NCBI GenBank assembly: GCA_014155875.1
Contig: JACEFZ010017624.1
Coordinates: forward strand, 198,501 to 262,500
From: Cepaea nemoralis
Taxonomy: Eukaryota; Mollusca; Gastropoda; Stylommatophora; Helicidae
Direction of reading: 5' to 3'
Length of the DNA: 64,000 bases
Shown here: in pieces, positions 11,585-20,912 of the stretch
Numbering within the stretch: the first letter of the stretch is position 1
Layout: each line of letters starts with the position of its first letter
Notes under the pieces: generated by a model
What the model saw: the letters and a program-made list of their open reading frames with translations, nothing else
The model's database searches: none
Told to the model about the DNA's origin: nothing
Translations under genes and position numbers: made by a program

Positions 11585-11678
<94 letters not shown>
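11584..11678 (+). repeat. (GAT)n array forming the 3' tail of LINE A
   Basis: About 31 GAT units follow the LINE A 3' end (cgacagaagtgga). The reverse copy of LINE A at 51.8 kb is joined to (ATC)n at the same position, so the array is the retroelement tail rather than an independent microsatellite. Confidence 0.9.
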
Positions 11679-11679
<1 letters not shown>

Positions 11680-11730
11680 CTAGAAGTGTGTGTATGGACT
11701 ACGCTTGAAATCAAACCGAGGGAGCGAAAA
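11679..11730 (+). mobile_element. SINE family 3, right part (split by LINE A)
   Basis: The text actagaagtgtgtgtatgg and actacgcttgaaatcaaac continues the family 3 SINE that breaks off at 8189. Confidence 0.7.
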
Positions 11731-11859
11731 ACAAAAAACAAAAAAAACTGGCGATTCTGCCATTCTAGCATTGTTCCACTATTCATGGCGAAGTGATCAG
11801 GCCGGCTGCCTCGGGCACCGATGTTGATGCTCTCAACTTTGTCAGACTTTAAGAGCTTG

Positions 11860-12305
11860 TATGCCTGTATTTGATGTTTGGTTAGTGAGGAGATTTGTCA
11901 GGTCTTATTCAGATATCACTGAGCTACCGTATACCAATTGACGGTACTACCTGCTTTCTGTTAGAGCCGAATGTTGGGCGGGGATCACCACCCAATTGAG
12001 AAGGTAGAAGCCTTACCCTGGTGCGAGGAAATGCAACCTAAAAACAAAATGTTATGGCAGGGCAGACCAGGCTTTAAGCCTTCGTCGGCAACTGGTTTAG
12101 GATGTAAGCTCTGACAGGCAGACAGAGTATTGCTTTACTGATCCTGTATCTTCTGCAGCTTGTCTTGTTCCAGATGTATTGGTGTTATCTGTCTTCTGGA
12201 GTAAACTATGCAGGTCGAGAGAGGGGCCACCCATGGTCTCTACAATTCAGCCCAGGCTTTGTACTATCGTCTGTCTAGGCGGCAAGGTACCAGTCAGTCA
12301 GTGAG
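11860..12305 (-). repeat. Unclassified interspersed repeat F, copy 2
   Basis: Read on the minus strand this matches 5960-6470. Shared words include agtttactccaga, ctggaacaagac and caggtagtaccgtc. The two copies are inverted around the LINE A locus. No motif identifies the class. Confidence 0.6.
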
Positions 12306-12467
12306 GATATTATTTGACATATGTATTTGTTATGTGTTGTTGCTGCTGCTTCTTTTTCTCTTCGTCCATTGACTTCGGGGAGATGTAAGGTTGCTTTGTT
12401 ACTGTCCCTGGTGTTCCCAGTGTTAGCTTTCTGAGTAGGAGCTTGCACCTTCTTCCCAGCAGAGAGT

Positions 12468-12473
<6 letters not shown>

Positions 12474-12541
<68 letters not shown>
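12474..12541. repeat. (AG)n microsatellite
   Basis: About 66 bp of AG dinucleotides. The long minus-strand open frame that passes through this and the next arrays is a simple-repeat artefact. Confidence 0.95.
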
Positions 12542-12544
<3 letters not shown>

Positions 12545-12545
<1 letters not shown>

Positions 12546-12738
12546 GAATTAGTGCATGATTTAGTGTGTTTGCGATTGTGTGTGTGCGTGTGTGTCTGAG
12601 GAAGTCAGTGTGTGATTGTGTGGCTGTACGACTGTGTGAGTACTTGTGTGTATGAAAGTGTGTATGTATCGATTGTGTATGTATGGGAAGGAGTGTATGT
12701 GTGATTTGCTGTATGTATGAACGAGGATATATGGACGT

Positions 12739-12805
<67 letters not shown>

Positions 12806-12836
12806 GGACGGACGGACGGACGGACGGACAGGACAG

Positions 12837-12928
<92 letters not shown>

Positions 12929-13300
12929 GGCAGACATGGTATGTATGTATAAGAAAATTGTTGTTGTTGAGTTTGCGAGTGTGAGTGTTTATATATGTGT
13001 GTGAGGGAGTGTGTGAGTGAACATATGTGAGAGAGTGTGTGAGTGAACATACGTGGGAGAGTATGTGAGTGAACATATGTTAGGGAGTTTGTAAGTGAAC
13101 ATATGTGAGGGAGTGTATATTTGTGCATTGTTGAATGGGTGCATAACTGTGAGAGTTTATGTAAATGATGTAAGTATAGATGTATGTAGTATATATGTAT
13201 GTGTTTATGCATGTGTGCGGGTCTGCGCGTGTATATATGTGCCTGTCTGCCTGCCTCATAACGTGATAATAAGCGTTGTATATATGTGTCTGTCTGCCTG
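12545..13300. repeat. TG-rich degenerate low-complexity DNA
   Basis: Outside the GACA array this stretch is TG-rich with short recurring words such as gtgagtgaacatatgtgaga (12990-13110, about 30-bp period). Frames reading as long Ser/Val/Cys/Leu or His/Thr proteins here are not credible genes. Confidence 0.75.
12737..12929. repeat. (GACA)n tetranucleotide array with (GACG)n core
   Basis: About 48 tetranucleotide units. A GACA block runs to 12803, then six GACG units, a short gacaggacag slip, and GACA again. The GACG block looks like a point variant spread by unit duplication. Confidence 0.95.
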
Positions 13301-13495
13301 TCTGCCTGCCTCATAACATGGTAATAAGCATTGTATATGTTCAAAACTTTCATTTGACAGTATTTTTATATGTGAATATAACATGCATAATAGATAATTG
13401 ATGTACACACGATAAAAGATTGGAAGGACCCAATGTAAGAAGGTCCTTCCGTGCTCAAGATGTGACACTTTGAAAATTAAGTTCGTTCTTTCAAT
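13236..13495 (+). repeat. Unclassified interspersed repeat G, copy 1
   Basis: This matches 20375-20575: ggtaata, ttgacaatg/ttgacagta, cccaatgtaag, and the ending ctttgaaaattaagttcgttc. Near 13250 and 13310 a block of about 57 bp (cctcataac.tggtaataagc) is duplicated. Confidence 0.5.
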
Positions 13496-13689
13496 AGTCC
13501 TTATGTTAGAGCGTTTTCGTGTACCTCGGCCTCTCCGCCGTTAGTTCCCCCACCGTATGTTAGAACATTTTCGTGGAAAAAATAAGTACTCAAATGTTAT
13601 ACAGACTTGATTTTCAGTGTGTCTGTTTTCTTCTTCTTAGATATCCTCTTTTTAGTCCCGTGCCACTTGAAGCCCCGGATTGTTTCCGG

Positions 13690-13765
13690 ATCCGGTCAGG
13701 GATATGCACTACTGACGAGCTCAAACGAGGGCGAAACTCGAGTATAGTGCTTCCATGACGTGGAT
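13690..13765 (+). ncRNA. Type I hammerhead self-cleaving ribozyme
   Basis: All invariant core positions of a hammerhead are present in order. Stem I 5' strand gcacta is at 13706-13711 and the CUGANGA box (ctgacga) at 13712-13718. Stem II gctc/gggc (13719-13722 with 13729-13732) has a 6-nt loop, and gaaa follows at 13733-13736. A minimal stem III (A-U, C-G) carries a tcga loop, with cleavage triplet gta at 13742-13744. Stem I 3' strand tagtgc is at 13745-13750. Stem I extends outward through gga/tcc, gtca/tgac and atcc/ggat separated by small internal loops, the site where natural hammerheads make loop contacts. A tiny stem III is typical of animal retroelement-associated hammerheads. Host element unknown; predicted cleavage is after 13744. 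Confidence 0.85.
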
Positions 13766-14016
13766 AGGCCTTAGGTTTGTGCCGGAATGCGATCGGCGTT
13801 GCCAGTAGTGGGTTGTGCTCAATATTTAAACATAAATAAATAAATAAATATATAAATAAATACACACGCACCGTTTAGCGCTCATAGAAGCAGGGTAAGG
13901 ATAAGAGACAAACGGTTAATTAATATATAAATATACACGTATTGATTGGGTAAGAATTGGAGACAACCAGTTAGCCTTGTGACGAAAACAGACAATATAT
14001 ATATTTTTAAAAAAAT

Positions 14017-14097
14017 TGGCAGCGGTGGATTTGAACCCACGCCTCCGAAGAGACTGGTGCCTTAAACCAGCGCCTTAGACCGCTCGGCCACGCTACC
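14017..14097 (-). tRNA. tRNA-Leu(AAG), one base missing in T stem
   Basis: On the minus strand this is a cloverleaf with box A tggccgagcgg, the Leu long variable arm (gtctcttcggaggc), and anticodon loop ttaaggc, giving AAG. It is identical to the gene at 57943-58024 except that the T stem 3' side reads ccac where the other has cccac, so it is 81 nt and one pair of the T stem is disturbed. It may be a pseudogene, a weakened gene or a sequence error. A plus-strand run of T and A lies just beyond the 3' end (t-run on the transcribed strand is not clean). Confidence 0.75.
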
Positions 14098-14284
14098 GAC
14101 ACACTAACCGTACGAGAAAAGTTATGAGTTGGTAATATAGAGCTTTCATTGCTTACATTGGAAGTAATTAACTCTGAATAACCCATCCACCTGTTACATT
14201 CACACTCTGCTCTGGCCCGAACTTTTTTAAGCTCGTGTCACTACAAAGTTGTTATCTGTGTGCGTTTACCCTCCTTTTAGTAAT

Positions 14285-14480
14285 GGCGTGGATCACATTT
14301 GCCTCGCGCTCTGAAGGTTGTGGGTTCGATTCCGCGCTACGACTTTCGGTTCACGAGTGCATTTTTGCTCGGAAGGAGCTACGGAGTTCGTGCTTTCTGC
14401 GACGCTTTCGGCAGGACTCCCTGTGGAAATGAGCCATACGGGATAAAACCCGGTGCAATGAAGTCTCGACTTTTCACATT
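14285..14480 (+). mobile_element. SINE family 1
   Basis: Box B (gggttcgattcc near 14321) is followed by the family body (ttcacgagtgcatttttgct, agttcgtgctttctgcgacg, gagccatacgggataaaacc). The element ends after ctcgacttttcacattttaa. The gagactcc block is shortened relative to other copies. Confidence 0.7.
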
Positions 14481-14843
14481 TTAAAACTTTTTTAAATTAA
14501 TCATGTGCCGTCTCCACATGAAAGGTCTGCATCAAGTCTTTGGTTCATATTCAAAACAATCTACTCCCTTTGTGATTGTCAACACAGAAGCCACAAACAA
14601 TATGTTGCACGATTTATTGCCTGGCATATTTTGCTGCATCTCGTCAGGTGCATTCTGCAGAGTTACATATCATATGACGTGAATAAATGAATAATTCTTT
14701 GGCTAAAACAATGACAACACATAGTCACGGGTATTGTTGGAGTGTGCAACATCTGTTATCCCCGCGGTAATTACAAATTTACCACCAACTCTTTCTGTTT
14801 ACACAACACCAGCTGGAGCCGCCTGATGTGGTTCTTATGCTAC

Positions 14844-15357
14844 ACTCTGACAGTAAAGTAGACACTCTGACGGTAAAGTAGACAGTCTGACAGTAAAGTA
14901 GACAGTCTGACAGTAACATAGATGTCTGACAGTAACATAGACACCCTGACAGTATCGTAGACAGTAAAGTCTAGTAAAGTAGATATATGACAGTAAAGTA
15001 GACAGTCTGACAGTAAAGTAGACAGCATTATAGTAAAGTAAACTGACTGACTGTAAAGTAAAACAGTCTAAAAGTAAAGTAGTCAGTCTGACAGTAAAGT
15101 AGACAGCCTGACAGTAAACTAGACACTCTGACAGTAAAGTAGACAGTCTTACAGTATAGTAGACTCTGACAATAAAGTAGACACTCTGACAGTAACACAG
15201 ACACTCTGACAGTAAAGTAGACACTCTGACAGTAAAGTAGACACTCTGACAGTAACACAGACACTCTGACAGTAAAGTAGACCTGACAGTAACACAGACA
15301 CTCTGACAGTAAAGTAGACAATCTGACAGTAAAGTAGACAGTAAAGTAGACAGATAA
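14844..15357. repeat. Minisatellite of about 20 bp
   Basis: About 26 irregular units of the type gacagtaaagtagacactct vary as agtct, actct, or aacacag in place of aagtag. Lengths slip between 13 and 20 bp. Minus-strand frames read as repeated LLYCQSV and are not genes. Confidence 0.9.
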
Positions 15358-15361
15358 GGAC

Positions 15362-15610
15362 ACCTATTCGATCTGCCACCAGGCCTCCCAGGTTTATGGT
15401 GCTAGTCACCAATCAGCACTGGATGGGTGACGTAGCGCGTGTCACGTGGGCAGTCTTGTTTTCCCAGGATATTTCCGGGTACATATTTGAAGGCTCGGTA
15501 AATCAATTTATTTTTAAAAAACAGTATCGAAGGGAATCGAACCCGTGAGCTGTGGGTGGACGGGTAAACATTCTTGCCACGGTGCTACAACGTGCTTCCC
15601 AGGCACCTGA
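15362..15610 (-). mobile_element. tRNA-like SINE fragment
   Basis: On the minus strand 15605-15530 carries a box-A-like tagcaccgtgg and a perfect box B gggttcgattccc. No conserved core follows, only T-rich text and ccgggtacatatttga. The head resembles neither family 1 nor family 2. Confidence 0.45.
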
Positions 15611-15895
15611 AAACAATTTGAAAGAACAGGAAGTATTGTAGCTTGGTTAAAAAAAAAAAAAAACAACAACAACTATGGAAAATAAATGATGTTGAGGTGA
15701 AAATCCTTTATCAGCAAACCAACACAAGAAAACACAACATTTAAACACAAGGAAGACGCTGCAGAGACTACACAAAGGCATGCCAACCGAATGAGATGAA
15801 TGGAGAGATGAACAAGAAATGAAAATACAAATGTGCGAAAACAGATGAAAAAGCTAATGTGCTAAAACATTTTTAAACACAATGTATGGTAAGAT

Positions 15896-15955
15896 GCGCG
15901 CGCGCACGCACACGTACACACACACACACACACAACACACACACACACACACAAT
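15896..15955. repeat. (CG/CA)n dinucleotide array
   Basis: A short gcgcgcgc block passes into cacacaca with one interruption. The 240 bp before it (15640-15895) are A-rich and without recognisable features. Confidence 0.9.
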
Positions 15956-16109
15956 GTGCGCTACTTATCGTACAATAACAGACTGTGATCACTGAGATAA
16001 GCATTTTTTTGTGTGTGTGTGGCTATTTTGTGATTTACTAAGCAAATTTACTTTCTGTAATTTGGAATTTCTTTCTAAATGATCGACCCTCATAAGAATA
16101 TGAAAACCA

Positions 16110-16200
16110 ACCAAGGCGGCCTGCTGCCAAATCTCCCGCAGGGTTTCGAACGCAGCATGCAAGACCTTTACCACAGCGCTGGACTGATATAAGTAGCCCA
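16110..16200 (-). mobile_element. SINE family 4 head fragment
   Basis: Read on the minus strand, box B gcgttcgaaaccc and gatttggcagcaggccgcc match the head of the element at 934-1183 and text near 5610-5650. Confidence 0.5.
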
Positions 16201-16371
16201 CACTTGTTTTTCGTGTTTACATTTTTCTCATTGTTCAGAGACAGTTTCTTCTTAACCACGCCCCCCCCCTCCCCAACCCTACACACAAATACTTACCATT
16301 CACAGCTGGGTTCAGATTAAAGTCGGGCGGGTCTTTCCCCTAAGCCGCTCCGCCAAGATGATTATAAAAAA

Positions 16372-16475
16372 AATTTTGTTGCGTATCCCCACGGGACGTT
16401 GCAGTAAACACCAGTTCAGCTGCTGTTGATGTACTAGGCATGTGTTACGTTCAGTAGTTTGCCATTGCTTTATAC
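16372..16475 (-). mobile_element. SINE core/tail fragment
   Basis: The order tgcgtatcc, gggacgttgcagtaaacacc and ttcagtagtttgccattgct is the shared tail and core in minus orientation. The head is missing. Confidence 0.5.
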
Positions 16476-16858
16476 TTGGTATATAATTAAGCCAAGACAT
16501 AATAAAATAAGACACAAGAAACCCGCAAGCGTTTATCGACGCTTGTAGAAGACAAAATCAAACAAAAGCATCAGGGCACAAGACAACATAACAAACCATC
16601 CATTTACAAAATGGCTGCAAAATCCATTCTGGCATGACTGTAAATGAAGAACAGAAATGAATGTTTGGATTCTAGAGAACGGTTCAATGATTTACTGTGA
16701 ATTATATAAATTTTACAACCCATAAATAGTCAATGGAAGTCGAGCGTAGCCTGATTATTGGAGCAGTCTGATTGGGTGTTTAATTAATAACGAAAGCGTA
16801 CAAGGATTCGACCTTTTGGCCTTTTCTGTGCACGCGACCGTAGGCTTGAAAACAAACG

Positions 16859-17235
16859 ATGCAGATTTGTGCGAAGACCCTGACAGACACGACCTTTACC
16901 ATTCAGGGTGGACCGTCCGATACAAATGAGAATGTGAAGGCCAACATTCAGGATAGGGAAAGCATTCCTCCTGATCAGCAGAGGTTGATCTTTGCCGTCA
17001 AGCTGTTGGAAGATGGCCGCACACTGTTCGACTATAACATTTAGAAGAGTCCATTCTTCACCGTGTACTGAGATTGGGGGGAGACATAATTGAGCCCTCA
17101 TTGAGGATTCTTGCTTCCAAATATAACTGTGACAATATGATTTGCAGAAAGTGCTATGTTCCTTTGCATCATTGTGCCACCAAGTGCCGCCAGCGCATGT
17201 GTGGACACACCAGCAACATCCGCATTCTAGCGTAG
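16859..17235 (+). pseudogene. Processed pseudogene of ubiquitin-ribosomal protein eL40 fusion
   Basis: The first frame starts [10 protein letters not shown] and follows ubiquitin to about residue 60 with many substitutions ([23 protein letters not shown] text), then hits TAG at about 17042. Further on the sequence reads IIEPS, then [18 protein letters not shown] and a [12 protein letters not shown] end. That is the eL40 zinc-binding half with cysteines C-x4-C...C-x4-C preserved. A fused ubiquitin-eL40 protein is normally cut to give free ubiquitin and a 60S ribosomal protein. Here the stop, a frame change between 17045 and 17100 and the loss of the ubiquitin GG junction mean it cannot work. 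No intron is visible, which fits a retrocopy. The A-tail is not preserved. Confidence 0.85.
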
Positions 17236-17510
17236 TCACCCACGGTGGAGAGAACCCCCCCCCCCCACACACACATAAAGCAGTATGACAAGAAGACCCC
17301 CCCCCCCCCCCGACCCCCACCACTTTAGAAAAGCCTAGCCACTGAAAGTAGAGAAGATAAAGCCGGCTGGTTAAGATCTAGCCGGTATGAATATACCGGT
17401 CCCAGTGAAAATCTAAACTCCTTAGAGTGGTACAGGATGAGGAAAGGCAAAGCGAACAGCCGCAACTTTGAAAAAGGCAGCAGACTAAGGTATTCCCCGC
17501 TACGCGATTC

Positions 17511-17918
17511 CTGTAGAGCAGTTGTTCTCAACCTTTTTTTTATTTTGGACCGTGCCCCCTTCACCATATTTTCAGAACGTCATCCCCCTCCCCTTTCGTC
17601 TGTCCTACCTACCCCCCCCCCCCTCTCCTGCTCCTACACAGTATATGTAATAATGGAAGCACATACTAAAACAAGTCTAGACGTCCACATAAAACGTGAT
17701 TTGTGGGTCTACTTACGTTATACAATGAATTTTAGAAGGGTGAGACTTACAGAACCGTACAGTATGAAGGAAACAACAATATCAAGTAATCGGTTCTACT
17801 ATTAACGCGATCTTGAAATAATCTTCATTCCCCCCCCCCCCCCCCCGGAAACCCTACAATTCCCCTCCTGGGGGGGGGGGGGAGAATTCCCCACCGGTTG
17901 AGAACTACTGCTATAGAG
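17511..17918 (+). mobile_element. hAT-type MITE, copy 1 with target duplication
   Basis: Terminal inverted repeats cagttgttctcaacc (17519-17533) and ggttgagaactactg (17896-17910) bound a non-coding 392-bp body with C-runs. Flanking 8-bp duplications are ctgtagag (17511-17518) and ctatagag (17911-17918), seven of eight identical. TIR type and 8-bp duplications are hAT hallmarks. The same family is at 55990 and 63677. Confidence 0.85.
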
Positions 17919-18880
17919 AAAATGAATCCCCCAGACTTCTGTCGTTCAACAGGAAGATATAAAGTCAAATCCTTACACCACTTTCACTCTGACTCACTCC
18001 ACTAGTCCTCTAATGTGTTATGTCATATATAATGCAATGCAGTACTAATAGGTTAAAATGTATAATATCTATACTCATGATATTATGTTATATTTACTAT
18101 TAGAACAACATACCGCTTCCATGGGGAGGAAAAGAATACAAATCGGAAAATATTAAAAAGGATGTCTCTCGCCTATTGACTAAGAGGGTGTTATTTACAT
18201 CAACTGCTGTAGGGACTATTTTATAAACCACGAGAATAATTGTTCGGGCACAACTGTGAAGGTGGTATGGTGGTGCCAGAATGTTCATCTTCCACTCAGC
18301 TTTACATCCAGCACTCCGCGAGTTCGGCCCAAAGTTATTCGCAGCTGAGCGAATTCGTTTTTTTTTTTTTTTTAAAGAATTGACCTGGGCTTTCAGGTCG
18401 ATCTAACCTTAAAAAAAAAAGGTATCAAAACAATCTTGGGAAAGAAAGACGCCGGCGGGTACAGACAACACCAGCCATCGAGTGACGATATGTCCATACA
18501 CGTATGAGGCTAGCACTTATTGCCTGAAGCTCATCAAGGTGTGGAAAGGATCCTATACTGAACCTTTTACTGCCGAGGTATCCTCGGTGGCACAAATTCC
18601 TCCACGTAACAAGCACGATAGGAGGCTTCAGATAATCAGAAATGCCCACACACCCCCACCATTTTCTCCCTTTTACCTTCTTGACACTCTGGGGAAGGGG
18701 GGGGGGAGGGCAGGCCCGTCTCCAGGGCGTTTTTCTCCTGTCGTGTGTATCCACTTTCGAGAAATTCGTTAGCGTACTTATCCCATATGGACACCGTTAT
18801 GTGTGCCTGCCCAGAAGGGATCTCACCCTCGGTGGGCTATAACTGGTCACCCGGTGCATCTACCAGCGTTATCCCTGCAC
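17919..18880. other. Intergenic, no gene recognised
   Basis: AT-rich sequence with a T-run at 18359-18373 and an A-run at 18411-18420. Open frames up to about 109 codons on either strand between 18425 and 18770 show no domain I recognise. Confidence 0.45.
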
Positions 18881-19051
18881 CGTAAATTGCGGTGTTAAAG
18901 ACATGTAGCAGGAAGTTTAACATTTTCAAAATTTACCATCTCCAGGAGTCGACTGACTCCAGGTTGATCGACGAAAACCTGGACACGCAGTTGCGTGTAG
19001 CAGTATCATCATCAACTTTCGTGGAGAGAACATATTCCGCATTCCAACAAT

Positions 19052-19139
<88 letters not shown>

Positions 19140-19155
19140 CCATCATCATCATCAT
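19052..19155. repeat. (CAT)n array at the 3' end of LINE C
   Basis: About 34 units of CAT lie immediately before the 3' end of a minus-strand LINE C copy, in the position of its tail. Frames reading as poly-His or poly-Asp across it are artefacts. Confidence 0.9.
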
Positions 19156-19560
19156 GTGCCATGCCGGTAAGCGTGGACAGTCATGCTTCGCAATTTCACT
19201 CGATCACCAGAGTCAGTATCAGCCCAGTGTTCTTGACTCGACCATGCCACGTGGCCAAGCCATCCAGGTATTTACTTCTCGGCATTCCCCTTGGTCTGTT
19301 CCCTTCGATCTTGCCAGTTGTCACCAAGTTCTCCAATTTATTTCTTCTCATAACGTGACCAAACAATTGTGACTGTCTACGTCTAATTTCTGTAATCAGT
19401 TTAAGATTTTAATTGTTTCTTGTAGGACTTGGTCACTGAATTTTTCTGTCTGTCCATGGTATTCTTTGCATTTTCATCAGAAACCACAATTCCACTGCCA
19501 TCAGAAGTGTTTCAGCCATTTTGCTCATTCGAACAATATCAGTTACTGTGTCTTTAGTAT
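19145..19560 (-). mobile_element. LINE C 3' end, copy 1
   Basis: The sequence is homologous to 30645-31085 (atgtgccatgccgg, cactcgatcaccagagtc, ccaagccatccaggtattt, cgatcttgccag). It is the C-terminal coding end of a non-LTR RT in minus orientation, with frames broken. Confidence 0.7.
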
Positions 19561-19599
19561 TTCACCCAAAGTATTATCAGTTTATTCACTTTTTTTTTT

Positions 19600-20070
19600 T
19601 AAATTCGCATATCCTTTACAGGACATCGCTGTCAACAGCAGCATCTTTCAACCCCTACATCGGCATTAAAGTGCTGCTGGCCAGGTCAGACATTTAACCC
19701 CTACACCGGCATCAAGTTGGACTTAAGCGTTGACCACTCGTTAAAAAAGCAATAGCAAACTACCTGGGTTGATAGCAACGTCCTGCAAAGGACATGCAAC
19801 ATTTAAAAAAATGATGCTAGTTAACTTTTTTTTTTCTCGCATATCCTTTGCAGGACATCGCTGTCAACACCAGCATCTTTCAGCTGATTGTTGATTTCTT
19901 GGCAAGATTACGCTCAGTAGTTTGCCATTGCTTTCTGAGCGGCCGGCTCAGTTATCCCGCAAGTCACCAGCGGGGGCCGAACCGCTCCCAGTTCTCGCCC
20001 GCTACGAGACTGCGTGATAAACGGGATTACGGAGAAAGTGGTGTAACACCTAGGCCAGAGAGACCGGCGT
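19600..20070 (-). mobile_element. SINE family 2: fragment plus complete copy
   Basis: A tail fragment lies at 19600-19660 (catatcctttacaggacatc). A further core fragment lies at 19740-19810. A complete copy runs 19825-20070 in minus orientation: T-run, tail, core agtttgccattgctttctga, head with box B complement and gaccggc end. Confidence 0.7.
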
Positions 20071-20079
20071 TTATTCACT

Positions 20080-20300
20080 ACATATGATATATTACTCATC
20101 AGTACGCATTTGACGACAGCATCCATTGTGCTGATACCGAGGTTCAGGGTTCAGCACCCTACACCAGTCAGCTGGACTAAATTATTGACCTCTCGTCCTT
20201 GACTTGAGGATGTAAATTATATGTACCTCTTAAGCCAGAGTGGGTTGGACTGATGGCGAGGACACTAATAATACGGAACTCTAATCATCACGCACAAAAC
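20080..20300 (+). mobile_element. SINE family 3
   Basis: Box-B-like text cagggttcagcacccta, then attgacctctcgtccttgac, agtgggttggactgatggcg and taatcatcacgcacaaaac follow the family 3 order. The right end is missing. Confidence 0.6.
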
Positions 20301-20575
20301 GCACGGGGGTTGTGTGTGTGTGTTTGGGTGAGGGATGTGTGTGTGGGGGATGTGTGGGTGGATGGGGGATGAGTGTCTGATAATATGGTAATATACATTG
20401 CTTATGTTTACAACATTCTTTTGACAATGTTTTTTTTTTTCCCAATGTGAATGCATTATGCACTACTGATGAACGAAAGATGAGTGATTGGAATGGCCGA
20501 ATGTAAGACGAACCTGCGTGCCCAATTTGTTACCCTTTGAAAATAAAGTCCGTTCGTTCGTTCGTTCGTTCGTTT
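20301..20575 (+). repeat. Interspersed repeat G, copy 2, with (GTTC)n tail
   Basis: A TG-rich lead (20305-20375) is followed by the body shared with 13300-13495. It ends in tttgaaaataaagtccgttc and a short (GTTC)n tail. The AATAAA just before the tail suggests a retroposed transcript. Confidence 0.55.
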
Positions 20576-20825
20576 GCATTCGATAATAAATTATTTATGT
20601 CTATAAGCGGTCTCTTTATTGCCTCCAAACCATCAGTTTTCAACCTGTAAAGCGGGAGTGTCTTCTGCCGTGTCTTTCTTTACTGCAAAATATCCCGCCG
20701 TGTTTTTTTTTTCCCCCTGGACATTTTAATTTTATCAGTATCCGTTGGGGGTGGATTAAAAAACAATTTTCATATTATTTTTGTCCTCACGTTTTTCTGC
20801 AGTCATTCGTTGTGTACATGCATCT

Positions 20826-20912
20826 CCCAGACACTGAAGTTTTAGAAAGATGGTCAATGCCCAGTATCCATTCTCTGCAAATGAAGAATCAGATTCGCTG
20901 GGCTGGTCACTT
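20826..20912 (+). mobile_element. LINE fragment of element B type
   Basis: The translation reads VLERWSMPSIHSLQ then MKNQIRWAGH, matching the C-terminal region of element B at 10.24-10.71 kb. It stops exactly where the 21-bp minisatellite begins. Confidence 0.75.

Larger units (their letters stand above)
8190..11678 (+). mobile_element. LINE A: RTE-like non-LTR retrotransposon, 5'-truncated, interrupted by element B
   Basis: The copy begins inside the endonuclease domain (the frame near 8260 ends an EEP fold with DTDHKPVII), continues through a reverse transcriptase, is interrupted at 10220-11338 by element B, and resumes at 11339. The C-terminal part there reads RPRGRPRRK, followed by a (GAT)n tail at 11584-11678. 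The element lies in a SINE with actagaa on both sides (8183-8189, 11679-11685). It is inactive: an in-frame TGA lies near 8656, and several frame changes separate the endonuclease remnant, connector and RT. A second copy lies at 51.8-53.0 kb on the other strand. Confidence 0.85.

Noticed and set aside
12310..13353. 347-codon minus-strand frame rich in Ser, Val, Cys, Leu
   Set aside because: It is the translation of (AG)n, (GACA)n and TG-rich DNA.
16784..17323. 179-codon minus-strand frame
   Set aside because: It lies opposite the ubiquitin-eL40 pseudogene and includes C/G homopolymer runs; it is a shadow.
20456..20490. gcactactgatga followed by gaaa, resembling a second hammerhead
   Set aside because: There is no stem II between the two boxes and no tagtgc-like strand downstream to form stem I. 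The aligned repeat G copy at 13.39 kb lacks it too.
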